DNA of 64,000 nt from Dickeya poaceiphila (GTDB lineage Bacteria; Pseudomonadota; Gammaproteobacteria; Enterobacterales; Enterobacteriaceae), in NCBI RefSeq assembly GCF_007858975.2, contig NZ_CP042220.2, positions 2,232,001-2,296,000 of the forward strand. The letters are read 5' to 3'. Below are positions 9,734 to 19,660 of this stretch, piece by piece. Under the pieces are notes generated by a model that made no database searches, was not told where the DNA came from, and saw nothing but the letters and a program-made list of their open reading frames with translations. The translations under genes and the position numbers were made by a program. Position 1 is the stretch's first letter; every line of letters begins with the position of its first letter.

Positions 9734-10285
9734 TTAGAAATAGCTGACAAACTTCGTGCTATCCACAGGCGTGATAGCGGCGGAGGCTTTAAGCTGAGGC
9801 GTTCCTAAATAAAGGAAGCCGACAATTTCATCCAGCGCACGACAGCCAAACGCGTCACGCACCAGCGGATGATGAGTCCATGCGCCGCTGCGCCAGATAC
9901 CGTTGAAACCCTGCGCCAGCGCTGCCATTTGCATTGCCTGCGTCGCACAGCCAGCGGATACAACCTGCTCCCAGTGTGGAACTTTAGGATGTTCCTCACA
10001 GTGTGCCACCACGGTAATAATCATCGGAGCGCGGAATGGTGCCTGACGTGCTTTTTCGACCGCGGCCTCATCCTGGTTGTCCTGCAATGCCGCCTTGACC
10101 AGCAACTCACTAAAACGGGATAACCCCTCATCCTGAATAATAGAGAAACGCCAGGGCTGAAGTGCGCCATGATCCGGAGCGCGCAAACCCGCACGCAGAA
10201 TATTTTCCAATGCCTCGCCTGACGGAGCAGGCGCCGCCAGACGGGACGCCGAACGACGATTCAGTAGCAATTCCAGAGCATCCAT
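9734..10285 (-). CDS. ydjA: Nitroreductase family protein YdjA
   Basis: This 183-residue small FMN-dependent oxidoreductase is the same length as E. coli YdjA. The family FMN-binding motif RRSASRL is at the start, [13 protein letters not shown] near residue 36, and GIWRSG and GFLYLGTP later. The physiological substrate is not known. ATG 10285 has AGGAGA at a good distance; a GTG one codon upstream is possible. It is upstream of and co-directional with topB. Confidence 0.94.
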   Translation of the reverse strand: MDALELLLNRRSASRLAAPAPSGEALENILRAGLRAPDHGALQPWRFSIIQDEGLSRFSELLVKAALQDNQDEAAVEKARQAPFRAPMIITVVAHCEEHPKVPHWEQVVSAGCATQAMQMAALAQGFNGIWRSGAWTHHPLVRDAFGCRALDEIVGFLYLGTPQLKASAAITPVDSTKFVSYF

Positions 10286-10551
10286 CACATCTCTCCTGTC
10301 ATGAAAAAATTGCTGTCGGTGAATAAAATCCGGTTGCGCGCCACGGTAGCACAGGTAGAAGATTTGTTACAAGTTAGCGCCCTGCTGCCAACCACGCAGC
10401 AAGATAAATAGCTGACTTTTATCCTGTCGCTCATTAGGATACCGCCAGTGCCTGCATTCGGATGTGATCGAGCAGCTATCGTTGGCTATGCCGGTTTACT
10501 CAGCAATCCAGAGCACAGCTTAAAACCCAGTTTTCTTTTGACGGAGTGGAC

Positions 10552-12402
10552 ATGCGCACAATGTGGCGAATTTTCAGTGGAATATTCAGATGGGGATGGC
10601 GCCTGCTGAATTTTATCCGCGAATGTATCCTCAACCTGTTTCTGGTTTGTTTGATCCTGGTCGGTATCGGGGTCTACAGCCAGTTAAAAACCCCGCAGGC
10701 TGAACCGGCCAGAGGGGCGTTACTGCTGGATCTGACTGGGGTGGTGGTGGATAAACCGTCCGTCAATAATAAGCTGCGCCAGTTTGGACGGGAGTTTTTT
10801 GGCGTATCCGCGAGCCGCCATCAGGAAAATGCGCTGTTTGATATTGTCGACAGCATCCGTCAGGCTAAAGACGACAGCAATATTACCGGCATGGTGATGG
10901 ACCTGTCTGATTTTGTCGGCGCGGATCAGCCTTCACTGCAATACATTGGCAAGGCATTGCGCGAATTTCGTGATGCCGGCAAACCGATTTTTGCCATCGG
11001 CGATAACTTCAACCAGACACAATATTATCTGGCCAGCTTTGCCAACAAAATCTACCTGACACCACAGGGAAATATCGATCTGCACGGCTTTGCCACCAAC
11101 AACCTTTACTATAAAACGCTGCTGGACAAGCTGAAGGTCACCGCACACATTTTCCGCGTTGGCACATACAAATCTGCTGTTGAGCCGTTTATCCGTGACG
11201 ATATGTCACCCGACGCTCGCGATGCCGATAATCGCTGGATCTCCACGCTGTGGCAACACTATCTCGATACCGTGGCGGCCAACCGTCAGATCACTCCACA
11301 ACAGTTGTTCCCCGGAGCCGACACGATTCTCGCCACTCTGAAGACGATGGGCGGCGACACGGCTCGCTATGCGCTGGAAAATAAACTGGTGGACGAAGTT
11401 GCTTCCCGTTCAGTGATCGAACAGTCGTTCATCAAAGCATTCGGGTGGGATGCAAAAAACAAAAACTTCAATTTTACCAGCATCTATGATTATGCACCGA
11501 AGCCACCGGCAACCAGTGCCAATGAGATTGCCGTAGTATTCGCCAACGGCACTATCGTTGATGGTAAAGAAACGCCGGGGTATGTCGGCGGCGACACCAC
11601 TGCTGCGCAAATCCGCGATGCTCGTCTGGACCCGAAGATTAAAGCCATTATCCTGCGGGTAAACAGCCCTGGCGGTAGCGTCACAGCTTCTGAACTGATT
11701 CGCTCGGAGCTGATGGCCGCACGACAGGCAGGCAAACCCGTCGTCGTTTCAATGGGCGGCATGGCAGCCTCCGGCGGTTACTGGATTTCCACCCCGGCTA
11801 ACGCCATCATCGCCAGCCCCAATACTCTGACCGGTTCGATTGGGATTTTCGGCGTTATCACCACATTTGAAAACGCGCTGGATAGCATTGGTGTGCACAC
11901 CGATGGCGTTGCCACTTCACCGCTGGCTGATCTGTCTCAAACCAAGGCATTACCGCCACAAGCCAGCCAACTGATGCAAATCAGCATTGAGCGTGGTTAT
12001 CAAAACTTTATTTCACTGGTGGCACAATCTCGCCATAAAACGCCACAGGAAGTCGATGCAATCGCACAGGGGCATGTCTGGGTCGGCAGTGATGCCAAAA
12101 CCAACGGGCTGGTGGACCAACTGGGCGATTTTGACGATGCCGTGAAGAAAGCAGCAGAACTGGCTAAACTGGAACACTATCAGTTGAGCTGGTATTCAGA
12201 AGAACAGGATTTGCTCAATGTCATGTTCAGCCAGGTCAGAAGTTCAGTCTACGCCATGTTGCCTTCCGCCTTGCAAGCCATGATACCGGCACCCATGGTT
12301 CAGTTGGCACAAACCGTTCGCGCTCAGACTTCGGTATTGGACGCCCTGAACGACCCACAAAACCGTTACGCGCTGTGCCTGAGTTGTGGCGACGTACGCT
12401 AA
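10552..12402 (+). CDS. sppA: Signal peptide peptidase, protease IV
   Basis: This 616-residue inner-membrane Ser-Lys protease degrades cleaved signal peptides. One N-terminal membrane segment (about 22-44) anchors two tandem S49 domains. The catalytic Lys is in RVGTYKSAVEPF (about residue 207) of the first domain and the nucleophile Ser in GGMAASGGYWIS (about residue 407) of the second, as in the E. coli enzyme (618 aa). The ATG at 10552 has ACGGAG upstream; a GTG at 10546 overlaps that ribosome site. Followed by its own terminator. Confidence 0.96.
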   Translation: MRTMWRIFSGIFRWGWRLLNFIRECILNLFLVCLILVGIGVYSQLKTPQAEPARGALLLDLTGVVVDKPSVNNKLRQFGREFFGVSASRHQENALFDIVDSIRQAKDDSNITGMVMDLSDFVGADQPSLQYIGKALREFRDAGKPIFAIGDNFNQTQYYLASFANKIYLTPQGNIDLHGFATNNLYYKTLLDKLKVTAHIFRVGTYKSAVEPFIRDDMSPDARDADNRWISTLWQHYLDTVAANRQITPQQLFPGADTILATLKTMGGDTARYALENKLVDEVASRSVIEQSFIKAFGWDAKNKNFNFTSIYDYAPKPPATSANEIAVVFANGTIVDGKETPGYVGGDTTAAQIRDARLDPKIKAIILRVNSPGGSVTASELIRSELMAARQAGKPVVVSMGGMAASGGYWISTPANAIIASPNTLTGSIGIFGVITTFENALDSIGVHTDGVATSPLADLSQTKALPPQASQLMQISIERGYQNFISLVAQSRHKTPQEVDAIAQGHVWVGSDAKTNGLVDQLGDFDDAVKKAAELAKLEHYQLSWYSEEQDLLNVMFSQVRSSVYAMLPSALQAMIPAPMVQLAQTVRAQTSVLDALNDPQNRYALCLSCGDVR

Positions 12403-12413
12403 CGCGTTCTTGC

Positions 12414-12441
12414 ACAGCCCGACGTCGGTCGGGCTGTTTTT
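12414..12441 (+). terminator. Terminator of sppA
   Basis: A perfect 10-bp stem ACAGCCCGAC / GTCGGGCTGT with loop GTCG is followed by TTTTT. Confidence 0.9.
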
Positions 12442-12538
12442 ACCGCCGAAACATTCTTATAATCCGGCCTGTTCGCAGCTACTCTTTTCTACAAATAACC
12501 GTTTTCTACAACCAACAGTGTCCTGACCTATAACATCC

Positions 12539-13558
12539 ATGCAAAAGAAATCTATTTATGTCGCTTATACCGGCGGCACCATCGGTATGCAACGCTCCGA
12601 CCACGGTTACGTCCCGGTTTCCGGTCACCTGCAACAACAACTGGCGCAGATGCCGGAATTCCACCGTCCAGAGATGCCGTCATTCACTATCCACGAGTAT
12701 ACGCCGTTGATCGATTCATCCGATATGACGCCGTCTGACTGGCAATCGATTGCAAACGATATTCAGCAACACTACGACCACTACGATGGCTTCGTGATTC
12801 TGCATGGCACCGATACTATGGCGTTTACCGCTTCCGCCTTGTCTTTCATGCTGGAGAATCTCGCCAAACCGGTTATTGTGACAGGGTCACAAATTCCGCT
12901 GGCGGAATTGCGCTCCGATGGGCAAACCAACCTGCTTAATGCGCTATATGTGGCAGCCAACCATCCGGTCAATGAGGTCAGTTTGTTCTTCAATAACAAG
13001 CTGCTGCGCGGCAACCGTACGACCAAGGCACACGCTGATGGTTTTGACGCCTTTGCTTCCCCGAACTTCCCGCCCTTACTGGAAGCGGGTATCCACATTC
13101 GCCGCCTGACGCCAGCCGACCCCACTCCAACTGACGGACCGCTGATCGTTCATGCCATCACTCCGCAGCCGATAGGGGTAGTGACCATCTACCCAGGTAT
13201 TTCTGCCGATGTGGTCAGCAATTTCTTACGCCAACCGGTCAAGGCGCTAATACTGCGTTCGTACGGTGTTGGTAATGCACCCCAGAGTTCAGGTTTACTT
13301 GATGAGTTGCGCAACGCTTCAGAACGCGGCATTGTGGTGGTTAACCTGACACAATGTATTTCCGGGCGGGTCAATATGGACGGTTACGCCACCGGTAATG
13401 CGCTGGCGCAGGCTGGCGTCATCAGCGGATTTGACATGACGGTTGAAGCGGCATTGACGAAACTGCATTATCTGTTGAGCAGGGACGATCTTTCCCCTGA
13501 GCAGATTCGTCAGCTAATGCAGCAGAACCTGTGTGGAGAACTGAGTGATAAGGATTGA
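12539..13558 (+). CDS. ansA: L-asparaginase I (cytoplasmic)
   Basis: This 339-residue asparaginase hydrolyses L-asparagine to aspartate and ammonia. The two catalytic threonine motifs are present: TGGTIG at residue 11 and HGTDTMAFTA near residue 89, with VTGSQIP after them. No signal peptide is seen, consistent with the low-affinity cytoplasmic type I enzyme. It is followed after 58 bases by pncA in the same direction, as in E. coli. Confidence 0.95.
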   Translation: MQKKSIYVAYTGGTIGMQRSDHGYVPVSGHLQQQLAQMPEFHRPEMPSFTIHEYTPLIDSSDMTPSDWQSIANDIQQHYDHYDGFVILHGTDTMAFTASALSFMLENLAKPVIVTGSQIPLAELRSDGQTNLLNALYVAANHPVNEVSLFFNNKLLRGNRTTKAHADGFDAFASPNFPPLLEAGIHIRRLTPADPTPTDGPLIVHAITPQPIGVVTIYPGISADVVSNFLRQPVKALILRSYGVGNAPQSSGLLDELRNASERGIVVVNLTQCISGRVNMDGYATGNALAQAGVISGFDMTVEAALTKLHYLLSRDDLSPEQIRQLMQQNLCGELSDKD

Positions 13559-13616
13559 TTCTCCTGTCGTGAACTCAGCATTAAACACATAAAACATCAA
13601 TAAGAGGAAGACAATT

Positions 13617-14258
13617 ATGAACAGAGCACTCTTGCTGGTGGACATTCAAAATGACTTCTGTGCGGGTGGAGCGCTGGCCGTCTCGGACGGCGATAGCGTG
13701 GTTGCGATAGCGAATCAGGCTATTGCTGCCTGCCAGCAGGCCGGGGTAATGGTGATTGCCTGTCAGGATTGGCACCCAGCGGATCATCGTAGTTTCGCCG
13801 TCAATTCCGGCACTCACGTGGGCGAGCAAGGAGAATTGGACGGCTTGCCGCAGGTATGGTGGCCGGTGCATTGCGTGCAAGGATCACCCGGTGCCGATTT
13901 TCATCCTAAATTGAACCAGCACGCCATAAACTGGGTGGTACGCAAAGGAACACACCCTTTTATCGACAGCTATAGTGCATTTTTCGATAACGGCCATCGT
14001 ACCCGCACCGAACTACACGACTGGTTGAGAGCCAAAGGCGTAACCCGGTTGACCATCATGGGACTGGCAACTGATTACTGCGTTAAATATACCGTGCTGG
14101 ATGCACTGGCGTTGGGCTACCAGACTGAAGTACTGCAAGAGGGTTGTCGCGGCGTTAATCTGCATCCCAAAGATAGCCAACAGGCGCTGGAAATCATGGC
14201 GAAACACGGTGCCACGCTGGTTGATTTACCCGCTTTTATTGCCTCACTCAGCCAATAA
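13617..14258 (+). CDS. pncA: Nicotinamidase
   Basis: This 213-residue isochorismatase-fold enzyme converts nicotinamide to nicotinate in NAD salvage. The catalytic triad D9 (VDIQNDF), K110 (VVRKGTH) and C155 (ATDYCVKYT) is visible, with metal ligands in QDWHPADH. It starts with ATG after AGAGGA. Probably co-transcribed with ansA. Confidence 0.95.
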   Translation: MNRALLLVDIQNDFCAGGALAVSDGDSVVAIANQAIAACQQAGVMVIACQDWHPADHRSFAVNSGTHVGEQGELDGLPQVWWPVHCVQGSPGADFHPKLNQHAINWVVRKGTHPFIDSYSAFFDNGHRTRTELHDWLRAKGVTRLTIMGLATDYCVKYTVLDALALGYQTEVLQEGCRGVNLHPKDSQQALEIMAKHGATLVDLPAFIASLSQ

Positions 14259-14303
14259 TTCACACACTCATTACGCCAGCAACCAACGCTGGCGTGACTG
14301 GGT

Positions 14304-14579
14304 TTAATCTTGAGGTTTAAGTGTGGTAATCGTATTGTCAGCAAATCGCTGCTTGAGTTCCTGCTTGCTTTTCATTTCGATTTCACCACGCGTGTTGATC
14401 GTCATATGATCTGCCTCAGTGTTATTATGCGCCTGCCATAGCATCACCATCTGTAATGCATTTTCCTTTTGTTCTGCCGTCAACGCCACACCATCCGGCC
14501 ATTTTCCCAGCTCCACCGCAGTGGTCAGGCGCTGATAAATTTCCGGCGTCATGCTGTTTATTAAATCATCTAATTGCAT
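14304..14579 (-). CDS. yeaC: DUF1315 family protein YeaC
   Basis: A 91-residue small cytoplasmic protein matching E. coli YeaC (90 aa), with the family core SMTPEIYQRLTTAVELGKWP and QMVMLWQAHNN. Function unknown. The ATG at 14579 gives the family start MQLDDLINSM; the ORF extends to 14627 without similarity. It lies 63 bases after msrB in the same direction, so the two are probably co-transcribed. Confidence 0.9.
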   Translation of the reverse strand: MQLDDLINSMTPEIYQRLTTAVELGKWPDGVALTAEQKENALQMVMLWQAHNNTEADHMTINTRGEIEMKSKQELKQRFADNTITTLKPQD

Positions 14580-14642
14580 GTTTTTTCTGCCTGAAGTCAG
14601 ATTTAAGCTGAAACGTTTCAACCCCAAATTACATTAGCACGT

Positions 14643-15059
14643 CTAACCATCCGTCTGTTGCCCGTTTTCCGCATCAATAAAGCTAAGTGACACAGAATTC
14701 ACGCAATAACGTTCGCCGGTCGTGTCCTGAGGGCCATCAGGGAACACATGGCCCAGATGTGCATCACACTGACCACAACGAATTTCGATACGGTGCATGT
14801 TATGAGAATGGTCATCCAGATAGCGGATAGCATTCTCGTTCACCGGACGATCAAAACTCGGCCAGCCACAGCCTGAATCATACTTATGGTCGGAATAAAA
14901 CAGTGGTTGGTGGCAACACAAGCAATGATAGACGCCAGTACGCTTGTTATGCAGCAGTTTCCCCGTGTATGGGCTTTCCGTCCCACATTGCTGCGTAACG
15001 TGCCGCTGCAGATCGGTTAATTCATCCGGATTACGTTGAAAAACAGTTGTCTTGGTCAT
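14643..15059 (-). CDS. msrB: Peptide methionine (R)-S-oxide reductase MsrB
   Basis: This 138-residue enzyme reduces methionine-R-sulfoxide in proteins. Two CxxC zinc pairs (CLCC, CGQC), the GCGWPSF and [10 protein letters not shown] motifs and the catalytic Cys in [11 protein letters not shown] are all present. Start could be either of two adjacent ATG codons (15059 or 15062); the first residue difference is trivial. It is divergent from gapA. Confidence 0.95.
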   Translation of the reverse strand: MTKTTVFQRNPDELTDLQRHVTQQCGTESPYTGKLLHNKRTGVYHCLCCHQPLFYSDHKYDSGCGWPSFDRPVNENAIRYLDDHSHNMHRIEIRCGQCDAHLGHVFPDGPQDTTGERYCVNSVSLSFIDAENGQQTDG

Positions 15060-15062
15060 CAT

Positions 15063-16404
<1,342 letters not shown>

Positions 16405-16426
16405 TGTGGCGATGAATAGACGATGA

Positions 16427-16452
16427 AAGGGCGACGTAAGTCGCCCTTTTTT
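16427..16452 (+). terminator. Terminator of gapA
   Basis: Stem AAGGGCGA / TCGCCCTT with a CGTAAG loop, then TTTTTTAT. Confidence 0.92.
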
Positions 16453-16460
16453 ATTGGGTA

Positions 16461-16540
16461 TATACCCGTCATACTTCACGTTGCAGGCTCGTTGTTCAAC
16501 ACGCAATCGTGTTGCCCTGCAACTCGAATGATTTAGGGTA
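16461..16540. repeat. Short inverted-repeat element between gapA and yeaD
   Basis: The segment is bounded by imperfect inverted ends of about 25 bases: the left reads TACCCGTCATACTTCACGTT followed by GCAGG, the right is CCTGCAACTCGAATGATTTA then GGGTA. It looks like a small palindromic intergenic repeat. A fragment with the same right end (CCTGCAACTCGAATTATTTA then GGGTATA) occurs at 25404-25430 in this window, which supports a dispersed family. Confidence 0.7.
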
Positions 16541-16572
16541 GACAACAACACCATCAAGGTAAGTCCAATACC

Positions 16573-17445
16573 ATGAACGATAATATTTATTCACTTCCCA
16601 TCAATAATGCGATCACTGCACATCTGAGCCAACGTCAACTGGATCAACTGCCGGTTATTGTGGTGGACCATCCACAGGTCCGCGCCGCCATCGCACTACA
16701 AGGGGCACACCTGCTTAGCTGGCAACCTGAAGGCGAGCATCCCGTACTGTGGCTGAGCGACAACACGGCATTTGAAAACGGTGTGGCGATTCGTGGCGGC
16801 GTTCCTATTTGCTTCCCCTGGTTCGGCCCGGCTGCACAGCCTAACCACGGCTTTGGCCGTTTGCTGGAATGGGAGTTCACTTCTCACAGTGAAAATGCGA
16901 ATGGCGTGGCCCTTGCCTTTACATTGCGTGACTCCGAGCAGACTCGCGCCAACTGGCCACATGCATTTACCGTTCTGGCGCGCTTCCATTTAAGTGCACA
17001 GGAATGCCGTATAGAACTCGAATGCCATGGCGACTACAGCATCACCAGCGCCCTGCACACCTATTTCCAGATTGGTGATATCAGTAAGATTCGAATTAGC
17101 GGTTTGGGGGATACCTTTATTGATAAGGTTAACGATGGCAAAACCAATACCCAACAAGGCGATCTGACCTTCACCACTCGTACTGATCGCATTTATACCC
17201 AGCCAGCATCGGTCAGCCTGATTGAAGACCCGATACTGCAACGTACCATTGAAGTACATCATGCTCACCACAGTGATGTCGTTGCCTGGAATCCGGGAGC
17301 CGAACTGTCTCGAACCATCAGCGATATCACCGATGACGGTTACCAGACTTTTGTGTGTGTTGAAACAGCCAAAGTGACTCAACCGCTCGTGGCAACCACT
17401 CACGCACCCGCTCACTTGATTACCACCATTCGCCTGCGCAAATAA
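16573..17445 (+). CDS. yeaD: D-hexose-6-phosphate mutarotase YeaD
   Basis: This 290-residue galactose-mutarotase-fold protein matches E. coli YeaD (294 aa). Family features include GAHLLSWQP, IRGGVPICFPWFGP, NHGFGRLLEW, the catalytic-region His in SALHTYFQIG, and the Glu in VCVETAKV. It is thought to interconvert alpha and beta anomers of hexose-6-phosphates. It follows gapA in the same direction, separated by a terminator and a repeat. Confidence 0.92.
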   Translation: MNDNIYSLPINNAITAHLSQRQLDQLPVIVVDHPQVRAAIALQGAHLLSWQPEGEHPVLWLSDNTAFENGVAIRGGVPICFPWFGPAAQPNHGFGRLLEWEFTSHSENANGVALAFTLRDSEQTRANWPHAFTVLARFHLSAQECRIELECHGDYSITSALHTYFQIGDISKIRISGLGDTFIDKVNDGKTNTQQGDLTFTTRTDRIYTQPASVSLIEDPILQRTIEVHHAHHSDVVAWNPGAELSRTISDITDDGYQTFVCVETAKVTQPLVATTHAPAHLITTIRLRK

Positions 17446-17462
17446 TCTTAATCTTCTCTGCT

Positions 17463-17489
17463 CATGGCTGACTTTCGCCAGCCATGTTT
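17463..17489. terminator. Hairpin between convergent yeaD and yeaE
   Basis: CATGGCTG / CAGCCATG stem with an ACTTTCGC loop followed by TTTCG. A weak T tract makes the assignment moderate; it may serve both convergent genes. Confidence 0.5.
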
Positions 17490-17492
17490 CGC

Positions 17493-18344
17493 TCACACCA
17501 CATCCAGCGGTTGTTTACGGCACAGTGCGGGATAAGCCTCATTAAGTATGGCGAGATGCTCAGGTGACAACGTCACTTGAAGCGCGACTGCATTTTCTTT
17601 AACATGCGCCAGCGTACTAGCTTTGGGTATAGCGATGATGCCCGACTGGCGAATCACCCAAGCCAACAGCACTTGTGCTGGTGTCAACGCCAGTTGTTGC
17701 GCCACGCGAACAACTGCCGGGTGTACAAACACGTCATGGCGCAACTGCCCGGCCTGAGCCAACGGGCAATAAGCCATCACCGGAAGCTGGCGTTGCTGAC
17801 ACCAGGTCAGCAAATCATATTCAATACCTCGTGAAGCCAGGTGGTATAGCACCTGATTGGTCTGACAGCGATCTCCGCCCCGGCAGGACCACAGTTCTTC
17901 CATATCATCAGTATCCAGATTAGATACGCCCCAGTGCCCAATCTTGCCCGCTTGTTGCAATCTCTCCATCGCAGCGATGGTATCTACCAGCGGAACACCA
18001 CCACGCCAGTGCAGCAAATAGAGATCGATACAGTCGGTTTGCAGGCGTTTCAGGCTACGTTCACAAGCCGCAATCGCCCGCTTGCCGCCCGCATTATGTG
18101 GATACACCTTGGAAACCAGATAAACATGGTCACGACGGCCTCGAATCGCTTCCCCGACTACCTCTTCCGCTCCACCGTCAGCGTACATTTCTGCGGTATC
18201 AATAAGCGACATGCCCACATCGATACCCGCCTGTAAGGCCTTGACTTCGATGCTCCGCCGTTGGGCATTATCCCCCATAAACCAAGTTCCCTGACCAATA
18301 GCGGGAACCGCTCTTCCATTCGGAAATACCACCTGCTTTATCAT
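17493..18344 (-). CDS. yeaE: Aldo/keto reductase YeaE
   Basis: This 283-residue NADPH-dependent aldo/keto reductase has the catalytic tetrad D49, Y54, K79 and H112 (LIDTAEMY, VSKVYP, YLLHW). E. coli YeaE (284 aa) reduces methylglyoxal, and a similar detoxification role is likely. Its position after gapA-yeaD is conserved. The C-terminal cofactor loop IPKASTLAHVKEN is intact. Confidence 0.93.
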   Translation of the reverse strand: MIKQVVFPNGRAVPAIGQGTWFMGDNAQRRSIEVKALQAGIDVGMSLIDTAEMYADGGAEEVVGEAIRGRRDHVYLVSKVYPHNAGGKRAIAACERSLKRLQTDCIDLYLLHWRGGVPLVDTIAAMERLQQAGKIGHWGVSNLDTDDMEELWSCRGGDRCQTNQVLYHLASRGIEYDLLTWCQQRQLPVMAYCPLAQAGQLRHDVFVHPAVVRVAQQLALTPAQVLLAWVIRQSGIIAIPKASTLAHVKENAVALQVTLSPEHLAILNEAYPALCRKQPLDVV

Positions 18345-18398
18345 GTTCTTACCCTCCTGGACTCAGGGTAACAAACCTCAGTTGCTTCATTAATGTGC

Positions 18399-18422
18399 AA
18401 ATGGGGTGAATCCACCCCATTT
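18399..18422 (-). terminator. Hairpin after mipA
   Basis: Perfect 10-bp stem AAATGGGGTG / CACCCCATTT with a four-base loop, lying downstream of mipA on the minus strand. The T tract is only three bases, so terminator strength is uncertain. Confidence 0.5.
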
Positions 18423-18458
18423 CTGTGCAGCTGATGCACAATCCTCTGGCACTTCGCT

Positions 18459-19208
18459 TCAGAAGCTATAACTCACGCCGCCGCCCAGCATCAGGTTATA
18501 ACTTTTATCAACCATCGGGCTGTCTTTGATTTCATCCGACAGCCGGATATAGCGCCCGCTCACCCAGGTACTCCAGCTTGAATTGATCTTATAACCGGCG
18601 TTCAACTCGACATAGGGCGACCAGCCACTATTTGGCTGGTAATTACGCAGTCCGGAACGGGCCGATTCTTCGCCGGAAACACCATAATAGTAACGGTTCT
18701 GGTTTTCGCTCGACCAGGTAATCCCCACGCCTGGCGTCAGGCTCCAGTTGCCGTCATTGAAACGGTAAAGGTAGGCGGAATCCCACACCAAACCGTTGCT
18801 GTAATCCAGCGTATCACCCGCCAGCATCGTACGCAGCGTGCCCCATTGCACGTCATAACGGTAAGCCAACCCCGCCATCAACGTGCCGCGCCGACGCTCA
18901 AGTTGCTTCATCTGATCGTCATCACTATCTCCCGGCCTGAAACCGAACGGGTTGTAATAGGCCGTCAGTGACAATTTGTTTTGCGCGTCATTCCACAGGT
19001 AATAACCGCCTTGCAGACCGCGCAGGTAAAAGCGCTCACTGTCATAATTCACCATGGGGAAAGGATAAACATGGCCGCTATCGCCGCGGTATATTGATGT
19101 TTCGCCTACCGCCCCCAGCCCCAGTGCAAACTCATCGGCCAAAGCAGCTGGCGCTGCTACCATCCCAGCCAGCGTCGCCGTTAAGAAAGTTAATACGTGT
19201 TTTTTCAC
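18459..19208 (-). CDS. mipA: MltA-interacting outer-membrane protein MipA
   Basis: This 249-residue MipA/OmpV family beta-barrel has a 24-residue signal peptide ending AALA, alternating hydrophobic strands rich in Tyr and Trp, and a terminal Phe (GGGVSYSF), the outer-membrane assembly signal. In E. coli it bridges the lytic transglycosylase MltA and PBP1B. The length matches E. coli MipA (248 aa). Preceded by a long intergenic region and divergent from yeaG. Confidence 0.93.
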   Translation of the reverse strand: MKKHVLTFLTATLAGMVAAPAALADEFALGLGAVGETSIYRGDSGHVYPFPMVNYDSERFYLRGLQGGYYLWNDAQNKLSLTAYYNPFGFRPGDSDDDQMKQLERRRGTLMAGLAYRYDVQWGTLRTMLAGDTLDYSNGLVWDSAYLYRFNDGNWSLTPGVGITWSSENQNRYYYGVSGEESARSGLRNYQPNSGWSPYVELNAGYKINSSWSTWVSGRYIRLSDEIKDSPMVDKSYNLMLGGGVSYSF

Positions 19209-19660
19209 GGTGGTTGATTCCCATTCAATGTTACGTATTTGATCACGTCCAGCAGAATAGCAGTGCTGGAGTCCTACCTACATCACATTAATGTGAAAGA
19301 TACATAAGTTATAACGATTTCGTCTGCCGGCTTCCACCCCGCAGCAGGTCTGAATCGGCAGATAAAAAAGCCGGTTTTATGCCGTCATGCCGAAGTGAGT
19401 CATTGAAATATCTTAAAAATGCGACGCAAGAATAGAGGAAATTTTATGGATGCAAACTACGCTTAAACAAGGCAGAAGATTTCCGCTGAGTACAGTCGGG
19501 CACGGGTTGTTCGCAAGACCCCGCCGCCAGCCAAGTTGGCATAAGGGTTGCTGTACTTCAGCATGAGGTCTTCTTCCGGGAGAGCCATCCATTACACAGG
19601 CTGCATTCATACCATTCGCTCTCTTACTCTTGTGTTAATCGACGAAGGACGGACAACGCT
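19209..19660. other. mipA / yeaG divergent intergenic region
   Basis: This 452-base gap has no supported protein gene. It contains a palindrome TCACATTAATGTGA at 19283-19296 and an A/T-rich tract, and must hold the yeaGH promoter and a long leader. No clear riboswitch or sRNA could be recognised. Confidence 0.5.

Noticed and set aside
19283..19296. TCACATTAATGTGA palindrome upstream of mipA/yeaG as a CRP site
   Set aside because: The half-sites are in the inverse orientation to the CRP consensus TGTGA-N6-TCACA.
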